Shown here piece after piece: positions 17,984 to 26,253 of a stretch of DNA of 64,000 nt. Made by a program: the position numbers and the translations under genes. Each line of letters starts with the position of its first letter. Position 1 is the first letter of the stretch. The stretch is from Paracoccus sp. MC1862. Lineage in GTDB: Bacteria > Pseudomonadota > Alphaproteobacteria > Rhodobacterales > Rhodobacteraceae. The notes under the pieces were generated by a model. It ran no database searches, was not told where the DNA came from, and worked only from the letters and a program-made list of their open reading frames with translations. The stretch spans positions 2,920,001 through 2,984,000 of the forward strand of contig NZ_CP067225.1 of NCBI RefSeq assembly GCF_016617715.1, in the 5' to 3' direction.

Positions 17984-19432
17984 ATGAGACGACACCGCAA
18001 CGTGAAGATCGTGGCGACCCTTGGCCCCTCGTCGAGCGATCTGGCGACGATCCGGGCGCTGTTCGAGGCGGGCGCGGACGTCTTCCGCCTGAACATGAGC
18101 CATGGCGAGCATTCCGACCAGAAGGCCCGATATGACGCCATCCGCGCCGTCGAGGCCGAGCTTGACCGCCCCATCGGCGTGCTGGCCGACCTGCAGGGCC
18201 CGAAGCTGCGGGTGGGGGTCTTCGCAGAGGGCGCCCATGAGCTTGAGGAAGGCCAGCCGTTCCGCTTCGACCTCGACCCCGCGCCGGGGGACGGCCAGCG
18301 CGTCCAGTTGCCCCACCCCGAGATCTTCGCGGCGCTGAAGGTCGGCTCGCGCCTGCTGGTCAATGACGGCAAGATCCGCCTGCGGGTCCAGCATTGCGGC
18401 CCGGATTTCGCCGATTGTCTGGTGACGGCGGGCGGGCCGATTTCGAACCGCAAGGGGGTCAACGTTCCCGACGCGGTGCTGCCGCTCAAGGCGCTGTCGG
18501 ACAAGGACCGAGCCGATCTGGAATTCGCCTGCGGGCTGGGCGTGGACTGGCTGGCCCTGTCCTTTGTCCAGCGTCCCGAGGACGTGATCGAGGCGCGCGA
18601 ACTGGCGCAGGGCCGCGCCGCCATCCTGTCCAAGATCGAGAAGCCCGCGGCGGTGGAATGCTTTGCGGACATCCTCAGGGTCTCGGACGGGATCATGGTC
18701 GCGCGCGGCGATCTGGGGGTGGAACTGCCGGTCCATTCGGTGCCGCCGATCCAGAAGCGGCTGGTCCGCGCCTGCCGGCAGGCGGCGAAGCCGGTGATCG
18801 TGGCGACCCAGATGCTGGAATCGATGATCGAAAGCCCGATGCCGACGCGGGCCGAGGTCAGCGACGTCGCCACCGCCATCTACGAGGGCGCGGATGCCAT
18901 CATGCTGTCGGCCGAATCGGCCGCCGGCCGCTATCCGGTCGAGGCGGTGCAGACCATGGACAGCGTCGCCCGGTCGGTCGAGGGCGATCCCATCTACCGC
19001 CAGGTCATCGACGGCTCGCGCGGCACCGACAATCGCACCAGCGTCGCCGATTCGATGGCCGTGGCCGCGCGCGAGATCGCCGAAACCACCGACATCGCGG
19101 CGATCTGCGCCTATACCCAGTCCTCGACCACCGTGCGGCTGGTCGCCCGCGAACGCCCCAAGGTGCCCATCATCGCCATGAGCTCGGAACCCTGCGTGCT
19201 GCGGCGCATGGCGCTGGTCTGGGGGGCGCATTGCGTGGGCACGCCGGTCCTGGAACGATTCAAGCAGGCGGTGGTCAATGCGGTGAAGGCGGCGCAGGAA
19301 TTCGACTTCGCCGACCCTACCCGCAAAGTTATCGTGATCGCAGGCGTTCCCTTCAACACGCCGGGCTCCACCAACATTCTTCGCGTTGCATCCTGCGACG
19401 AGCTGTTGCTATCCAGCACGGACCCTGAATAA
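17984..19432 (+). CDS. pyk: pyruvate kinase
   Basis: A 482-residue glycolytic enzyme making pyruvate and ATP from phosphoenolpyruvate and ADP. Conserved segments appear in order: KIVATLGPSS, FRLNMSHG, SNRKGVNVPD, SKIEKPAAVECF (with the catalytic Lys), GIMVARGDLGVELP, and the signature-bearing VATQMLESMIESPMPTRAE. The C-terminal domain is complete. I use the ATG at 17984 (MRRHRN...), preceded by AGGGGAAACAGG; an in-frame ATG at 17957 is possible. Confidence 0.95.
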   Translation: MRRHRNVKIVATLGPSSSDLATIRALFEAGADVFRLNMSHGEHSDQKARYDAIRAVEAELDRPIGVLADLQGPKLRVGVFAEGAHELEEGQPFRFDLDPAPGDGQRVQLPHPEIFAALKVGSRLLVNDGKIRLRVQHCGPDFADCLVTAGGPISNRKGVNVPDAVLPLKALSDKDRADLEFACGLGVDWLALSFVQRPEDVIEARELAQGRAAILSKIEKPAAVECFADILRVSDGIMVARGDLGVELPVHSVPPIQKRLVRACRQAAKPVIVATQMLESMIESPMPTRAEVSDVATAIYEGADAIMLSAESAAGRYPVEAVQTMDSVARSVEGDPIYRQVIDGSRGTDNRTSVADSMAVAAREIAETTDIAAICAYTQSSTTVRLVARERPKVPIIAMSSEPCVLRRMALVWGAHCVGTPVLERFKQAVVNAVKAAQEFDFADPTRKVIVIAGVPFNTPGSTNILRVASCDELLLSSTDPE

Positions 19433-19465
19433 CGGCGCAGTCGCGCCCCTCACGAGTTGCAAGGC

Positions 19466-19690
19466 ATGTCCGACATCCTCATCCTGCTGGGCACCGCGCT
19501 GATGGCGGTGTCGGTCATCCTGGCGATCGCCGCACTGGCGCGGACCGAGCCGCCGCGCGGCGCCGCCATCGCCTTTGTCTTCGGGCTGGCAGCCCTGTTC
19601 GCGGGAGCCTGGCTGGACCCGACGCCCTTCCGCGTGCAGGATCTGGGGCTGGCCTGGCAGAGGCTTCTGAGCGGCCAGATCCGGCTGTAA
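19466..19690 (+). CDS. small two-helix membrane protein
   Basis: A 74-residue protein (starting MSDILILLG; another in-frame ATG lies 9 bases upstream) with hydrophobic segments at about 3-25 and 34-50 and a polar tail. It lies 33 bases after pyk and before the rpmI promoter region. I do not recognise a family; placement suggests co-transcription with pyk. Confidence 0.55.
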   Translation: MSDILILLGTALMAVSVILAIAALARTEPPRGAAIAFVFGLAALFAGAWLDPTPFRVQDLGLAWQRLLSGQIRL

Positions 19691-19704
19691 GGCCGGCTTT
19701 TCCC

Positions 19705-19733
19705 TTGCCATCCGGGCCGGACGCCGCTATCAG
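19705..19733 (+). promoter_or_regulatory. possible sigma-70 promoter for rpmI-rplT
   Basis: TTGCCA (19705-19710) and TATCAG (19728-19733) are spaced by exactly 17 bases, about 75 bases ahead of rpmI. This is a reasonable match to a housekeeping promoter for a high-G+C alphaproteobacterium. Predicted by eye only. Confidence 0.35.
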
Positions 19734-19808
19734 GCGCGCTTCGACATCCGCGCGGCCGGCCCTATGGCATTGCCGAGTCGCGCGTTCACTCTGACTTAGG
19801 AGAAGAAA

Positions 19809-20009
19809 ATGCCGAAGATGAAGACCAAGGCCGCTGCGAAGAAGCGGTTTTCGATGACCGCTTCGGGCAAGGTCAAGGCGGGCCCGGCGGGCAAGCGCCA
19901 CGGCATGATCAAGCGCTCGACGAAGTTCATCCGCGAAACGACGGGGACCATGATCCTGTCCGACGCGGACACGAAGATCGTCAAGAAATACATGCCCTAC
20001 GACCGCTGA
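19809..20009 (+). CDS. rpmI: 50S ribosomal protein L35
   Basis: A 66-residue basic protein starting [14 protein letters not shown], the standard L35 signature, with full family length. The ATG sits 4 bases after AGGAGAAGA. It is followed after 14 bases by rplT. infC, which precedes rpmI in many bacteria, is not here. Confidence 0.97.
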   Translation: MPKMKTKAAAKKRFSMTASGKVKAGPAGKRHGMIKRSTKFIRETTGTMILSDADTKIVKKYMPYDR

Positions 20010-20023
20010 AAAGGATCTGAACC

Positions 20024-20407
20024 ATGTCCCGCGTTAAATCCGGCAAGGTCACCCACGCCCGCCACAAGAAGGTCCTTGACGCTGCCAAGGGCTATTACGG
20101 CAACCGCTCGCGCAACTTCCGCACCGCCACGCAGGCCGTGGACAAGGCGCTGCAGTATGCAACCCGCGACCGCAAGGTCCGCAAGCGCAACTTCCGCGCG
20201 CTGTGGATTCAGCGCATCAACGCCGCCGTCCGCGCGGTGGATGCCGAGATGACCTATTCCCGCTTCATCGCCGCCCTGTCCAAGGCCGGGATCGAGGTGG
20301 ACCGCAAGGTCCTGGCCGACCTGGCCGTGCACGAGCCCGAGGCGTTCAACGCCATCGTGGCCCAGGCAAAAGCCGCCGCCGACACCCCGGCCCCCGTCGC
20401 CGCCTGA
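20024..20407 (+). CDS. rplT: 50S ribosomal protein L20
   Basis: A 127-residue protein with the L20 landmarks [33 protein letters not shown] and [17 protein letters not shown]. It binds 23S rRNA early in assembly. The C-terminus has a short Ala/Pro-rich extension ([11 protein letters not shown]) beyond the usual end. Co-transcribed with rpmI and followed by a strong terminator. Confidence 0.97.
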   Translation: MSRVKSGKVTHARHKKVLDAAKGYYGNRSRNFRTATQAVDKALQYATRDRKVRKRNFRALWIQRINAAVRAVDAEMTYSRFIAALSKAGIEVDRKVLADLAVHEPEAFNAIVAQAKAAADTPAPVAA

Positions 20408-20430
20408 TCATTCGGACAGGATGATCTGCA

Positions 20431-20463
20431 GAAACCCGTGCCCCGGCGCGGGTTTCTTTGTTT
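20431..20463 (+). terminator. intrinsic terminator after rplT
   Basis: An 8-base perfect stem (GAAACCCG with CGGGTTTC) encloses a G+C-rich loop and is followed by TTTGTTT. It lies 24 bases after the rplT stop and is the clearest Rho-independent terminator in the window on the plus strand. Confidence 0.85.
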
Positions 20464-20526
20464 CACGCCCGCGTGACGTCCCGCCCCGGCCCGCAACCGC
20501 CGCTCCCGCTGCGGGGTTGATCCGGC

Positions 20527-21873
20527 ATGGACATCGCCACCCGCCTGCCGCCCCGCGTTCCCCTCGCCTCGCGCCCGCTGGGCATCCTCGGCTCGGCCCT
20601 GACCGCCCGGCGCAACGTGCTGGAACTGATCCCGGAACTCGCCCTGCGCCAGCCGATGGTGTCGGGCAAGCTGGGCATCCGCTGGCACATGGTCATGGAC
20701 CCCGACGCCCTGCGCCGCGTGCTGAAGGACCGGCCCGAGGATTACCCCAAGTCCACCGTCACCCGGATGATCCTGGAACCCGCCATCGGCGACAGCCTGT
20801 TCATCGCCGAAGGCGCGCAGTGGCGCTGGCAGCGGCTCGCCGCCGCCCCCGCCTTTGCCGCCCGCCATGTCGAGGCGCTGGCCCCGGTGATGACCGCCGC
20901 CGCCGAGGCATCCGCCGCCCGCATCGCCGCGGCCCCCCAACCCTTCGACGCCTTTGCCGAGATGATCGCCGTGACCTTCGACGTCATCAGCGACGTCACC
21001 TTTTCCGGCGACAACGCCTTTGACCGCGACGCCGTCCACCATGCCATCGACCGCTACATCGCCTCGACCGCGCGGGTGTCGGTGCTGGACGTGCTGGGCG
21101 CACCCCCTTGGGTGCCGCGTCCGGGGCGGATGATTTCGGGCAACGCGCTGAAGCGGACCAAGAAGCTCGCCGACCAGGCCATCGCCGAGCGCGCCCGCCG
21201 AGGCCCCCGCGTGCCGCCCGACCTTCTGGATCTGCTGCAGTCCGGCGTGGACCCGGAAACGGGACGGTCCATGAACCCCTCGGAACTGCGCGACAACCTG
21301 CTGACCTTTATCGTCGCGGGGCACGAGACGACGGCGCTGACGCTGTCCTGGGCGCTTTACCTCTGCGCCTTCGATCCCGCCGTGCAGGCCCGCGCCGCGG
21401 CCGAGTCGCAGGCGGCCGGTCCCCGCATCACCGCCGCCGACCTGCCGCGCCTGCCCTATGTCCAGCAGGTCGTGCAGGAAACGCTGCGCCTTTACCCGCC
21501 CGCCGCCTTCCTGTCCCGGACAGCGCGGAAAGCCGACACGCTGGGCGGCCGCCAGATCCAGCCCGGCGACACCGTCATGCTGCCGATCTATGCCCTGCAC
21601 CGCCACCACCTATTGTGGGACAACCCCGACGCCTTCGACCCCGAGCGCTTCGCCCCCGGCATCGAGCGTGACCGCTTCGCCTTCCTGCCCTTCGGCGGCG
21701 GCCCCCGCATCTGCATCGGCGCGAACTTTGCCCTGCAGGAGGCCGCGATCATCCTTGCCACGCTGCTCTCCCGCTTCGACTTCGCGCTGGTGCACGGTCG
21801 CGACCCGCGCCCCCGGATGATCCTGACCCTGCGCCCCGAAGGCGGCGTCTGGCTGCGCGCCACGCCGCGCTAG
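20527..21873 (+). CDS. cytochrome P450
   Basis: A 448-residue soluble P450. The heme-ligand segment FGGGPRICIG places the axial Cys at 396. The I-helix oxygen-activation motif AGHETT is at 264-269 and the ExxR pair (ETLR) at 318-321. No N-terminal membrane anchor is seen. The kingdom-wide CYP4/CYP102-like proximal pattern suggests a fatty-acid or hydrophobic substrate, but that is a guess. No ferredoxin or reductase gene is adjacent, so its redox partner is encoded elsewhere. It stands alone between the rplT terminator and pheS. Confidence 0.9.
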   Translation: MDIATRLPPRVPLASRPLGILGSALTARRNVLELIPELALRQPMVSGKLGIRWHMVMDPDALRRVLKDRPEDYPKSTVTRMILEPAIGDSLFIAEGAQWRWQRLAAAPAFAARHVEALAPVMTAAAEASAARIAAAPQPFDAFAEMIAVTFDVISDVTFSGDNAFDRDAVHHAIDRYIASTARVSVLDVLGAPPWVPRPGRMISGNALKRTKKLADQAIAERARRGPRVPPDLLDLLQSGVDPETGRSMNPSELRDNLLTFIVAGHETTALTLSWALYLCAFDPAVQARAAAESQAAGPRITAADLPRLPYVQQVVQETLRLYPPAAFLSRTARKADTLGGRQIQPGDTVMLPIYALHRHHLLWDNPDAFDPERFAPGIERDRFAFLPFGGGPRICIGANFALQEAAIILATLLSRFDFALVHGRDPRPRMILTLRPEGGVWLRATPR

Positions 21874-21927
21874 AAACCGCGCGTCCCCCGTGCTAACCCC
21901 GCCCCGCAATTCCCGCGAGGCCCCCCG

Positions 21928-23010
21928 ATGACCGACCCCGACAGCTTGCGTTCCACCTGGCTTGCCCGCGTCGCCGAGGCCGAAGGCGTCACGGCGCTGG
22001 AGGAGGTCCGTCTGGCGGCCCTCGGCAAGAAGGGCGAGATCGCGCTGAAGATGCGCGAACTGGGCAAGATGACCTCCGAGGAGCGGCAGACCACAGGCGC
22101 CGCCCTCAACCGCGTCAAGGACGAGATCGACGCCGCGCTCCGCGCCCGCAAGCTGGCGCTGGAAGACGCGGCGCTGGACGCGCGCCTTGCGGGCGAGTGG
22201 CTGGACGTGACTCTGCCCGGCCGCCCGCGCCCGGCTGGCACCATCCACCCCGTGTCACAGGTCATGGACGAAGTCACCGCCATCTTCGCCGACATGGGAT
22301 TCGCCGTGGCCGAGGGGCCGCAGGTCGAATCCGACTGGTACAACTTCGACGCGCTCAACATCCCGCCCGAACATCCCGCGCGGCAGGAACACGACACCTT
22401 CTTCATGGCCCGCGCGACAGGCGACACCCGCCCGCCCCATGTCCTGCGCACCCATACCTCGCCCGTCCAGATCCGCGCGATGGAGGCGATGGGCGCCCCT
22501 ATCCGCATCATCTGCCCCGGCCGCGTCTATCGCATGGACATGGACCAGACCCACACGCCCATGTTCCACCAGGTCGAGGGGCTGGCGATCGGGCGGGACA
22601 TCTCGATGGCCAACCTGAAATGGACGCTGGAGGAATTCTGCCGCGCCTTCTTCGAGGTCGATCAGGTCGAGCTGCGCTTCCGCGCCTCGCATTTCCCCTT
22701 CACCGAGCCCTCGGCCGAGGTGGACATCCGCTGCGACTGGTCCGGCGGCCAGTTGAAGATCGGGCAGGGGGAAAGCTGGCTGGAGATACTGGGCAGCGGC
22801 ATGGTCCATCCCAAGGTGCTGCAGGCCGGGGGGATCGACCCCGCCGAGTGGCAGGGCTTCGCCTTTGGCATGGGCATCGACCGGATCGCGATGCTGAAAT
22901 ACGGCATCCCCGACCTGCGGGCGTTCTTTGAGAGCGATTTGCGCTGGCTGCGGCATTACGGGTTTGCGGCGGGGGATGTGCCGAGTGTGAGTGGGGGACT
23001 GTCGCGGTGA
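21928..23010 (+). CDS. pheS: phenylalanyl-tRNA synthetase alpha subunit
   Basis: A 360-residue class II synthetase subunit that charges tRNA-Phe together with PheT. The N-terminal coiled coil covers about 1-90; motif 2 ([21 protein letters not shown]) and motif 3 ([17 protein letters not shown]) are intact. Its stop overlaps a GTG start of an inserted gene by 4 bases instead of leading directly to pheT, which is unusual. Confidence 0.97.
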   Translation: MTDPDSLRSTWLARVAEAEGVTALEEVRLAALGKKGEIALKMRELGKMTSEERQTTGAALNRVKDEIDAALRARKLALEDAALDARLAGEWLDVTLPGRPRPAGTIHPVSQVMDEVTAIFADMGFAVAEGPQVESDWYNFDALNIPPEHPARQEHDTFFMARATGDTRPPHVLRTHTSPVQIRAMEAMGAPIRIICPGRVYRMDMDQTHTPMFHQVEGLAIGRDISMANLKWTLEEFCRAFFEVDQVELRFRASHFPFTEPSAEVDIRCDWSGGQLKIGQGESWLEILGSGMVHPKVLQAGGIDPAEWQGFAFGMGIDRIAMLKYGIPDLRAFFESDLRWLRHYGFAAGDVPSVSGGLSR

Positions 23011-23396
23011 AGCGCGATATAGACCAAATTCGCTCCATTCTTTTTGAAATGGAAAGCTCTCGGTATAACCACTTTGAGGAGCGGCTTGCCCTAAATGGTA
23101 TTCTTGAGCGGGGAACTGACACCGAAAAGGGGCGCGCCAACCAAGTTCGCGCTGAGCACGTCCGGTGGATGATCGACGATGGACTGCTATCTTTGGTGAG
23201 TGGCTGCAGCAACTATGTTCGGGTTACGGCTAAAGGATGTGACTTCCTTGATGCTGTTCGGGACGAAGGTGTATGGGAGCGGACCAAGCGGCAGGTGGCA
23301 GAAATTGGCGGGAACACCACGATAGAATTCGTTAGGACTCTGGCAGTCGGTTTTCTCCGAAAGCAGGTTGAGCAGCGGGCGGGACTAGTTCTGTGA
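23007..23396 (+). CDS. DUF2513-like protein inserted between pheS and pheT
   Basis: A 129-residue protein starting at GTG within the pheS stop (GTGA). It opens [16 protein letters not shown] and has [13 protein letters not shown] and [27 protein letters not shown], which match the DUF2513 pattern: a winged-helix-like core followed by helices. DUF2513 genes are common on phages and mobile elements; no function is established. Base composition differs sharply from the neighbours (26 G/C of 60 at 23041-23100, against 42 of 60 at 24001-24060), and codons such as ATA, TTA and GTA, rare elsewhere here, occur. This indicates recent acquisition. It overlaps the next gene by 4 bases. Confidence 0.72.
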   Translation: MKRDIDQIRSILFEMESSRYNHFEERLALNGILERGTDTEKGRANQVRAEHVRWMIDDGLLSLVSGCSNYVRVTAKGCDFLDAVRDEGVWERTKRQVAEIGGNTTIEFVRTLAVGFLRKQVEQRAGLVL

Positions 23397-23743
23397 GTGG
23401 TGCGGTCCGGTTGCTTCGTTATGCTGCATTTTCTTCCCTGGCCGAAATAGCCGGTTACATGCCTGACAGGGTAAAGGATCGGTGGATAGCAGGAGCCGCA
23501 ACCGGCGTAGGGATGGCGGGAATTGGTGCTAATGCCCTGTTGTCGGCTTTGGGATTTAGCGCAGTTGCTCACAGTTCAGGTGCTGTAATATTTACTGGTG
23601 CTAGCGGATATATTGCAGGAACTTACGGACTCGCTTCTGTCGTTGCGTTTCTAACGTTTCCAGTGACGCTGCTGTTCTTTGTCATCTGCGTATGCTTGGG
23701 GACAGGAATTCTCGTAAAAAGAAAGGTTTGGAACAGGAAATGA
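23393..23743 (+). CDS. glycine-rich membrane protein inserted between pheS and pheT
   Basis: A 116-residue protein beginning at GTG inside the stop of the DUF2513-like gene (GTGA) and ending inside the pheT start (ATGA). After a short amphipathic N-terminus (about 1-30, containing DRVKDR), hydrophobic stretches at about 32-57, 62-84 and 84-108 predict two or three membrane helices, Gly/Ala-rich, ending in a basic tail (KRKVWNRK). Composition is as A+T-rich as its partner (26 G/C of 60 at 23581-23640). I recognise no family. With the DUF2513-like protein it forms a two-gene cassette; a regulator plus membrane effector is one reading, without direct proof. Confidence 0.65.
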   Translation: MSGAVRLLRYAAFSSLAEIAGYMPDRVKDRWIAGAATGVGMAGIGANALLSALGFSAVAHSSGAVIFTGASGYIAGTYGLASVVAFLTFPVTLLFFVICVCLGTGILVKRKVWNRK

Positions 23744-26145
23744 AACTCACCCTCTCCTGGCTCCGTGACCATCTCGACACCACGGCGACCCTGACCGAGA
23801 TCACCGACGCGCTGACCGACCTCGGGCTCGAGGTCGAGGAGGTCGTCGATCCCGCCGCGAAGCTTGCCTCCTTCACCCTTGCCCGGATCGAACATGCCGA
23901 GCCGCATCCCGACGCCGACCGGCTGCGGGTGCTGCGGGTAGCCACCGACGAGGGCGAAAAGCAGATCGTCTGCGGCGCGCCGAATGCGCGGGCGGGGCTG
24001 GTCGGCGTGCTGGCGAAGCCCGGCGACTATGTGCCGGGGATCGACACGACCCTTGGCGTCGGCAAGATCCGCGGGATCGAGAGCCACGGCATGATGGCCT
24101 CGGAACGCGAGCTTGAGCTTTCCGACGAGCATGACGGCATCATCGAACTGCCCTCGGGCCGGGTCGGGCAGCGCTTCGTGGACTGGCTGGCCGAGAACGC
24201 GCCGGACAGGATCGACCCGATGATCCACATCAAGATCACCCCGAACCGCCCCGACGCGCTGGGCGTGCGGGGGATCGCCCGCGACCTCGCCGCGCGGGGG
24301 CTGGGCAGGCTGAAGCCGCTGGAGGTTCAGGCCGTTGCGGGCAGTTTCGACAGCCTCCTCGGCGTGACGATCGAGCCGGACGTGCTGGACCGCGCCCCGC
24401 ATTTCGCGGGCCGGCTGATCCGGGGCGTGACGAACGGCCCCTCGCCGGACTGGCTGCAGCAGCGTCTGCGCGCCATCGGGCTGCGGCCGATCTCGGCGCT
24501 GGTCGATATCACCAACCTCTTCACCTTCGACCTGAACCGCCCGCTGCATGTCTTCGATGCGGCCAAAGTCCAAGGCGACCTGACCGTGCGCGGCGCGCGG
24601 GAAGGGGAAAGCCTGCTCGCGCTCGACGGCAAGACCTATGCCCTGCGCGCGGGCGACCTTGTGATCGCGGACGAGAACGGCCCCGAAAGCCTCGCCGGGA
24701 TCATGGGCGGCGAGGCCTCGGGCGTGACCGAGGTGACCACCGATGTCTTCCTCGAAAGCGCCTACTGGCAGCCCATCGGCATCGCGGCGACGGGCCGGGC
24801 GCTGAAGATCAACTCGGACGCCCGCTACCGCTTCGAACGCGGCGTGGACCCTGCCTTCACCCGCGACGGGCTGGAACTGGCAACGCGGCTGATCCTCGAT
24901 CTCTGCGGGGGCGAGGCCAGCCACGTGGTCGAGACCGGCGCTGCCCCGGACCATGCCCGCGCCTACCGGCTGGACCCGGCGCGGACCCAGAGCCTTGTCG
25001 GGCTGGACATCCCCGAAGCCGAGCAGCGCGCCACGCTGGAGGCGCTGGGCTTCCGGCTGGAGGGCGCCATGGCCCATGTGCCAAGCTGGCGCCCGGACGT
25101 GCAGGGCGAGGCCGATCTGGTCGAGGAAATCGCCCGCATCGCCAGCCTCTCGCGCCTGCAGGGCCAGCCCCTGCCGCGCCCCCGCGCGGGCGTGCCGCAG
25201 CCGGTGCTGACCCCCCTGCAGCGCCGCGAGTCCGCCGCCCGGCGGATGGCGGCGGCGCTGGGCTACAACGAATGCGTGACCTACAGCTTCATCGACCAGC
25301 CCTCGGCCGCGCTGTTCGGCGGCGGGTCCGAGGCGGTGCGGATCGAGAACCCGATCTCGTCGGAAATGACCCACCTGCGCCCCGACCTGCTGCCCGGCCT
25401 GCTGGCGGCGGCTGCCCGCAACCAGGCGCGCGGTTTCATGGACCTGTCGCTGTTCGAGGTCGGCCCCGTCTTCACCGGCGGCGAGCCGGGCGAGCAGGCC
25501 GTGCAGCTTTCCGGCCTGCTGGTTGGGGGGAACGCCCCCCGCGACCCGCATGGCTCTCGCCGCGCGGTGGACATCTATGACGCCAAGGCCGATGCCGAGG
25601 CGATCCTCTCCGCCATCGGCGCGCCTGCCCGCGCCCAGATCGACCGCAAGCTCGACGGCTGGTGGCACCCCGGCCGCGCCGGCAACATCGCGCTGGGGCC
25701 TAAGCGGCTGGCGACGTTCGGAGAGGTCCACCCCCGCATCCTCAAGGCGCTGGACGTCAAGGGACCGGCGGTCGCCTTCACCGTCCATCTCGCCAACGTG
25801 CCGCTGCCCAAGGTCAAGACCCCCACGCGCCCTGCGCTGGAGATCAGCGACCTGCAGGCGGTGGAACGCGACTTCGCCTTCGTCGTGGACAACCGCGTCG
25901 AGGCGCTGGCGCTGGTCAACGCGGCGCAAGGCGCCGACAAGGCGCTGGTCGAACGTGTCACCGTCTTCGACGAGTTCAAGGGCGAGCGGGCCGAGGCGCA
26001 GATGGGCGCGGGCAAGAAATCCATCGCCCTGACCGTCCGCCTGCAGCCGAAAGGCAAGACCCTGACCGACGCGGACATCGAGGCGGTCGCGGCGAAGATC
26101 GTCGAGAAGGTGGGGAAGGCCACGGGGGGAACCCTGCGCGGCTGA
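23740..26145 (+). CDS. pheT: phenylalanyl-tRNA synthetase beta subunit
   Basis: An 801-residue subunit starting MKLTLSWLRDHLDT at an ATG overlapping the stop of the inserted membrane-protein gene. Domain order is normal: tRNA-binding EMAP/OB fold (about 40-150), B3/B4 editing domain, B5, a catalytic-like core, and the C-terminal anticodon-binding FDX-ACB domain from about residue 705. An upstream in-frame ATG at 23692 would add residues read from the inserted gene and is rejected. Confidence 0.95.
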   Translation: MKLTLSWLRDHLDTTATLTEITDALTDLGLEVEEVVDPAAKLASFTLARIEHAEPHPDADRLRVLRVATDEGEKQIVCGAPNARAGLVGVLAKPGDYVPGIDTTLGVGKIRGIESHGMMASERELELSDEHDGIIELPSGRVGQRFVDWLAENAPDRIDPMIHIKITPNRPDALGVRGIARDLAARGLGRLKPLEVQAVAGSFDSLLGVTIEPDVLDRAPHFAGRLIRGVTNGPSPDWLQQRLRAIGLRPISALVDITNLFTFDLNRPLHVFDAAKVQGDLTVRGAREGESLLALDGKTYALRAGDLVIADENGPESLAGIMGGEASGVTEVTTDVFLESAYWQPIGIAATGRALKINSDARYRFERGVDPAFTRDGLELATRLILDLCGGEASHVVETGAAPDHARAYRLDPARTQSLVGLDIPEAEQRATLEALGFRLEGAMAHVPSWRPDVQGEADLVEEIARIASLSRLQGQPLPRPRAGVPQPVLTPLQRRESAARRMAAALGYNECVTYSFIDQPSAALFGGGSEAVRIENPISSEMTHLRPDLLPGLLAAAARNQARGFMDLSLFEVGPVFTGGEPGEQAVQLSGLLVGGNAPRDPHGSRRAVDIYDAKADAEAILSAIGAPARAQIDRKLDGWWHPGRAGNIALGPKRLATFGEVHPRILKALDVKGPAVAFTVHLANVPLPKVKTPTRPALEISDLQAVERDFAFVVDNRVEALALVNAAQGADKALVERVTVFDEFKGERAEAQMGAGKKSIALTVRLQPKGKTLTDADIEAVAAKIVEKVGKATGGTLRG

Positions 26146-26253
26146 GCTTTTTCGCGTGTTGGTGGATAGTTAACCACAAGCACAATCTCAGGTTGGTGAG
26201 CGGGTCCATGCCGCCTTAGTGTGGGCCTGCCCCCGTTCGGAAGGATTCTGCCC

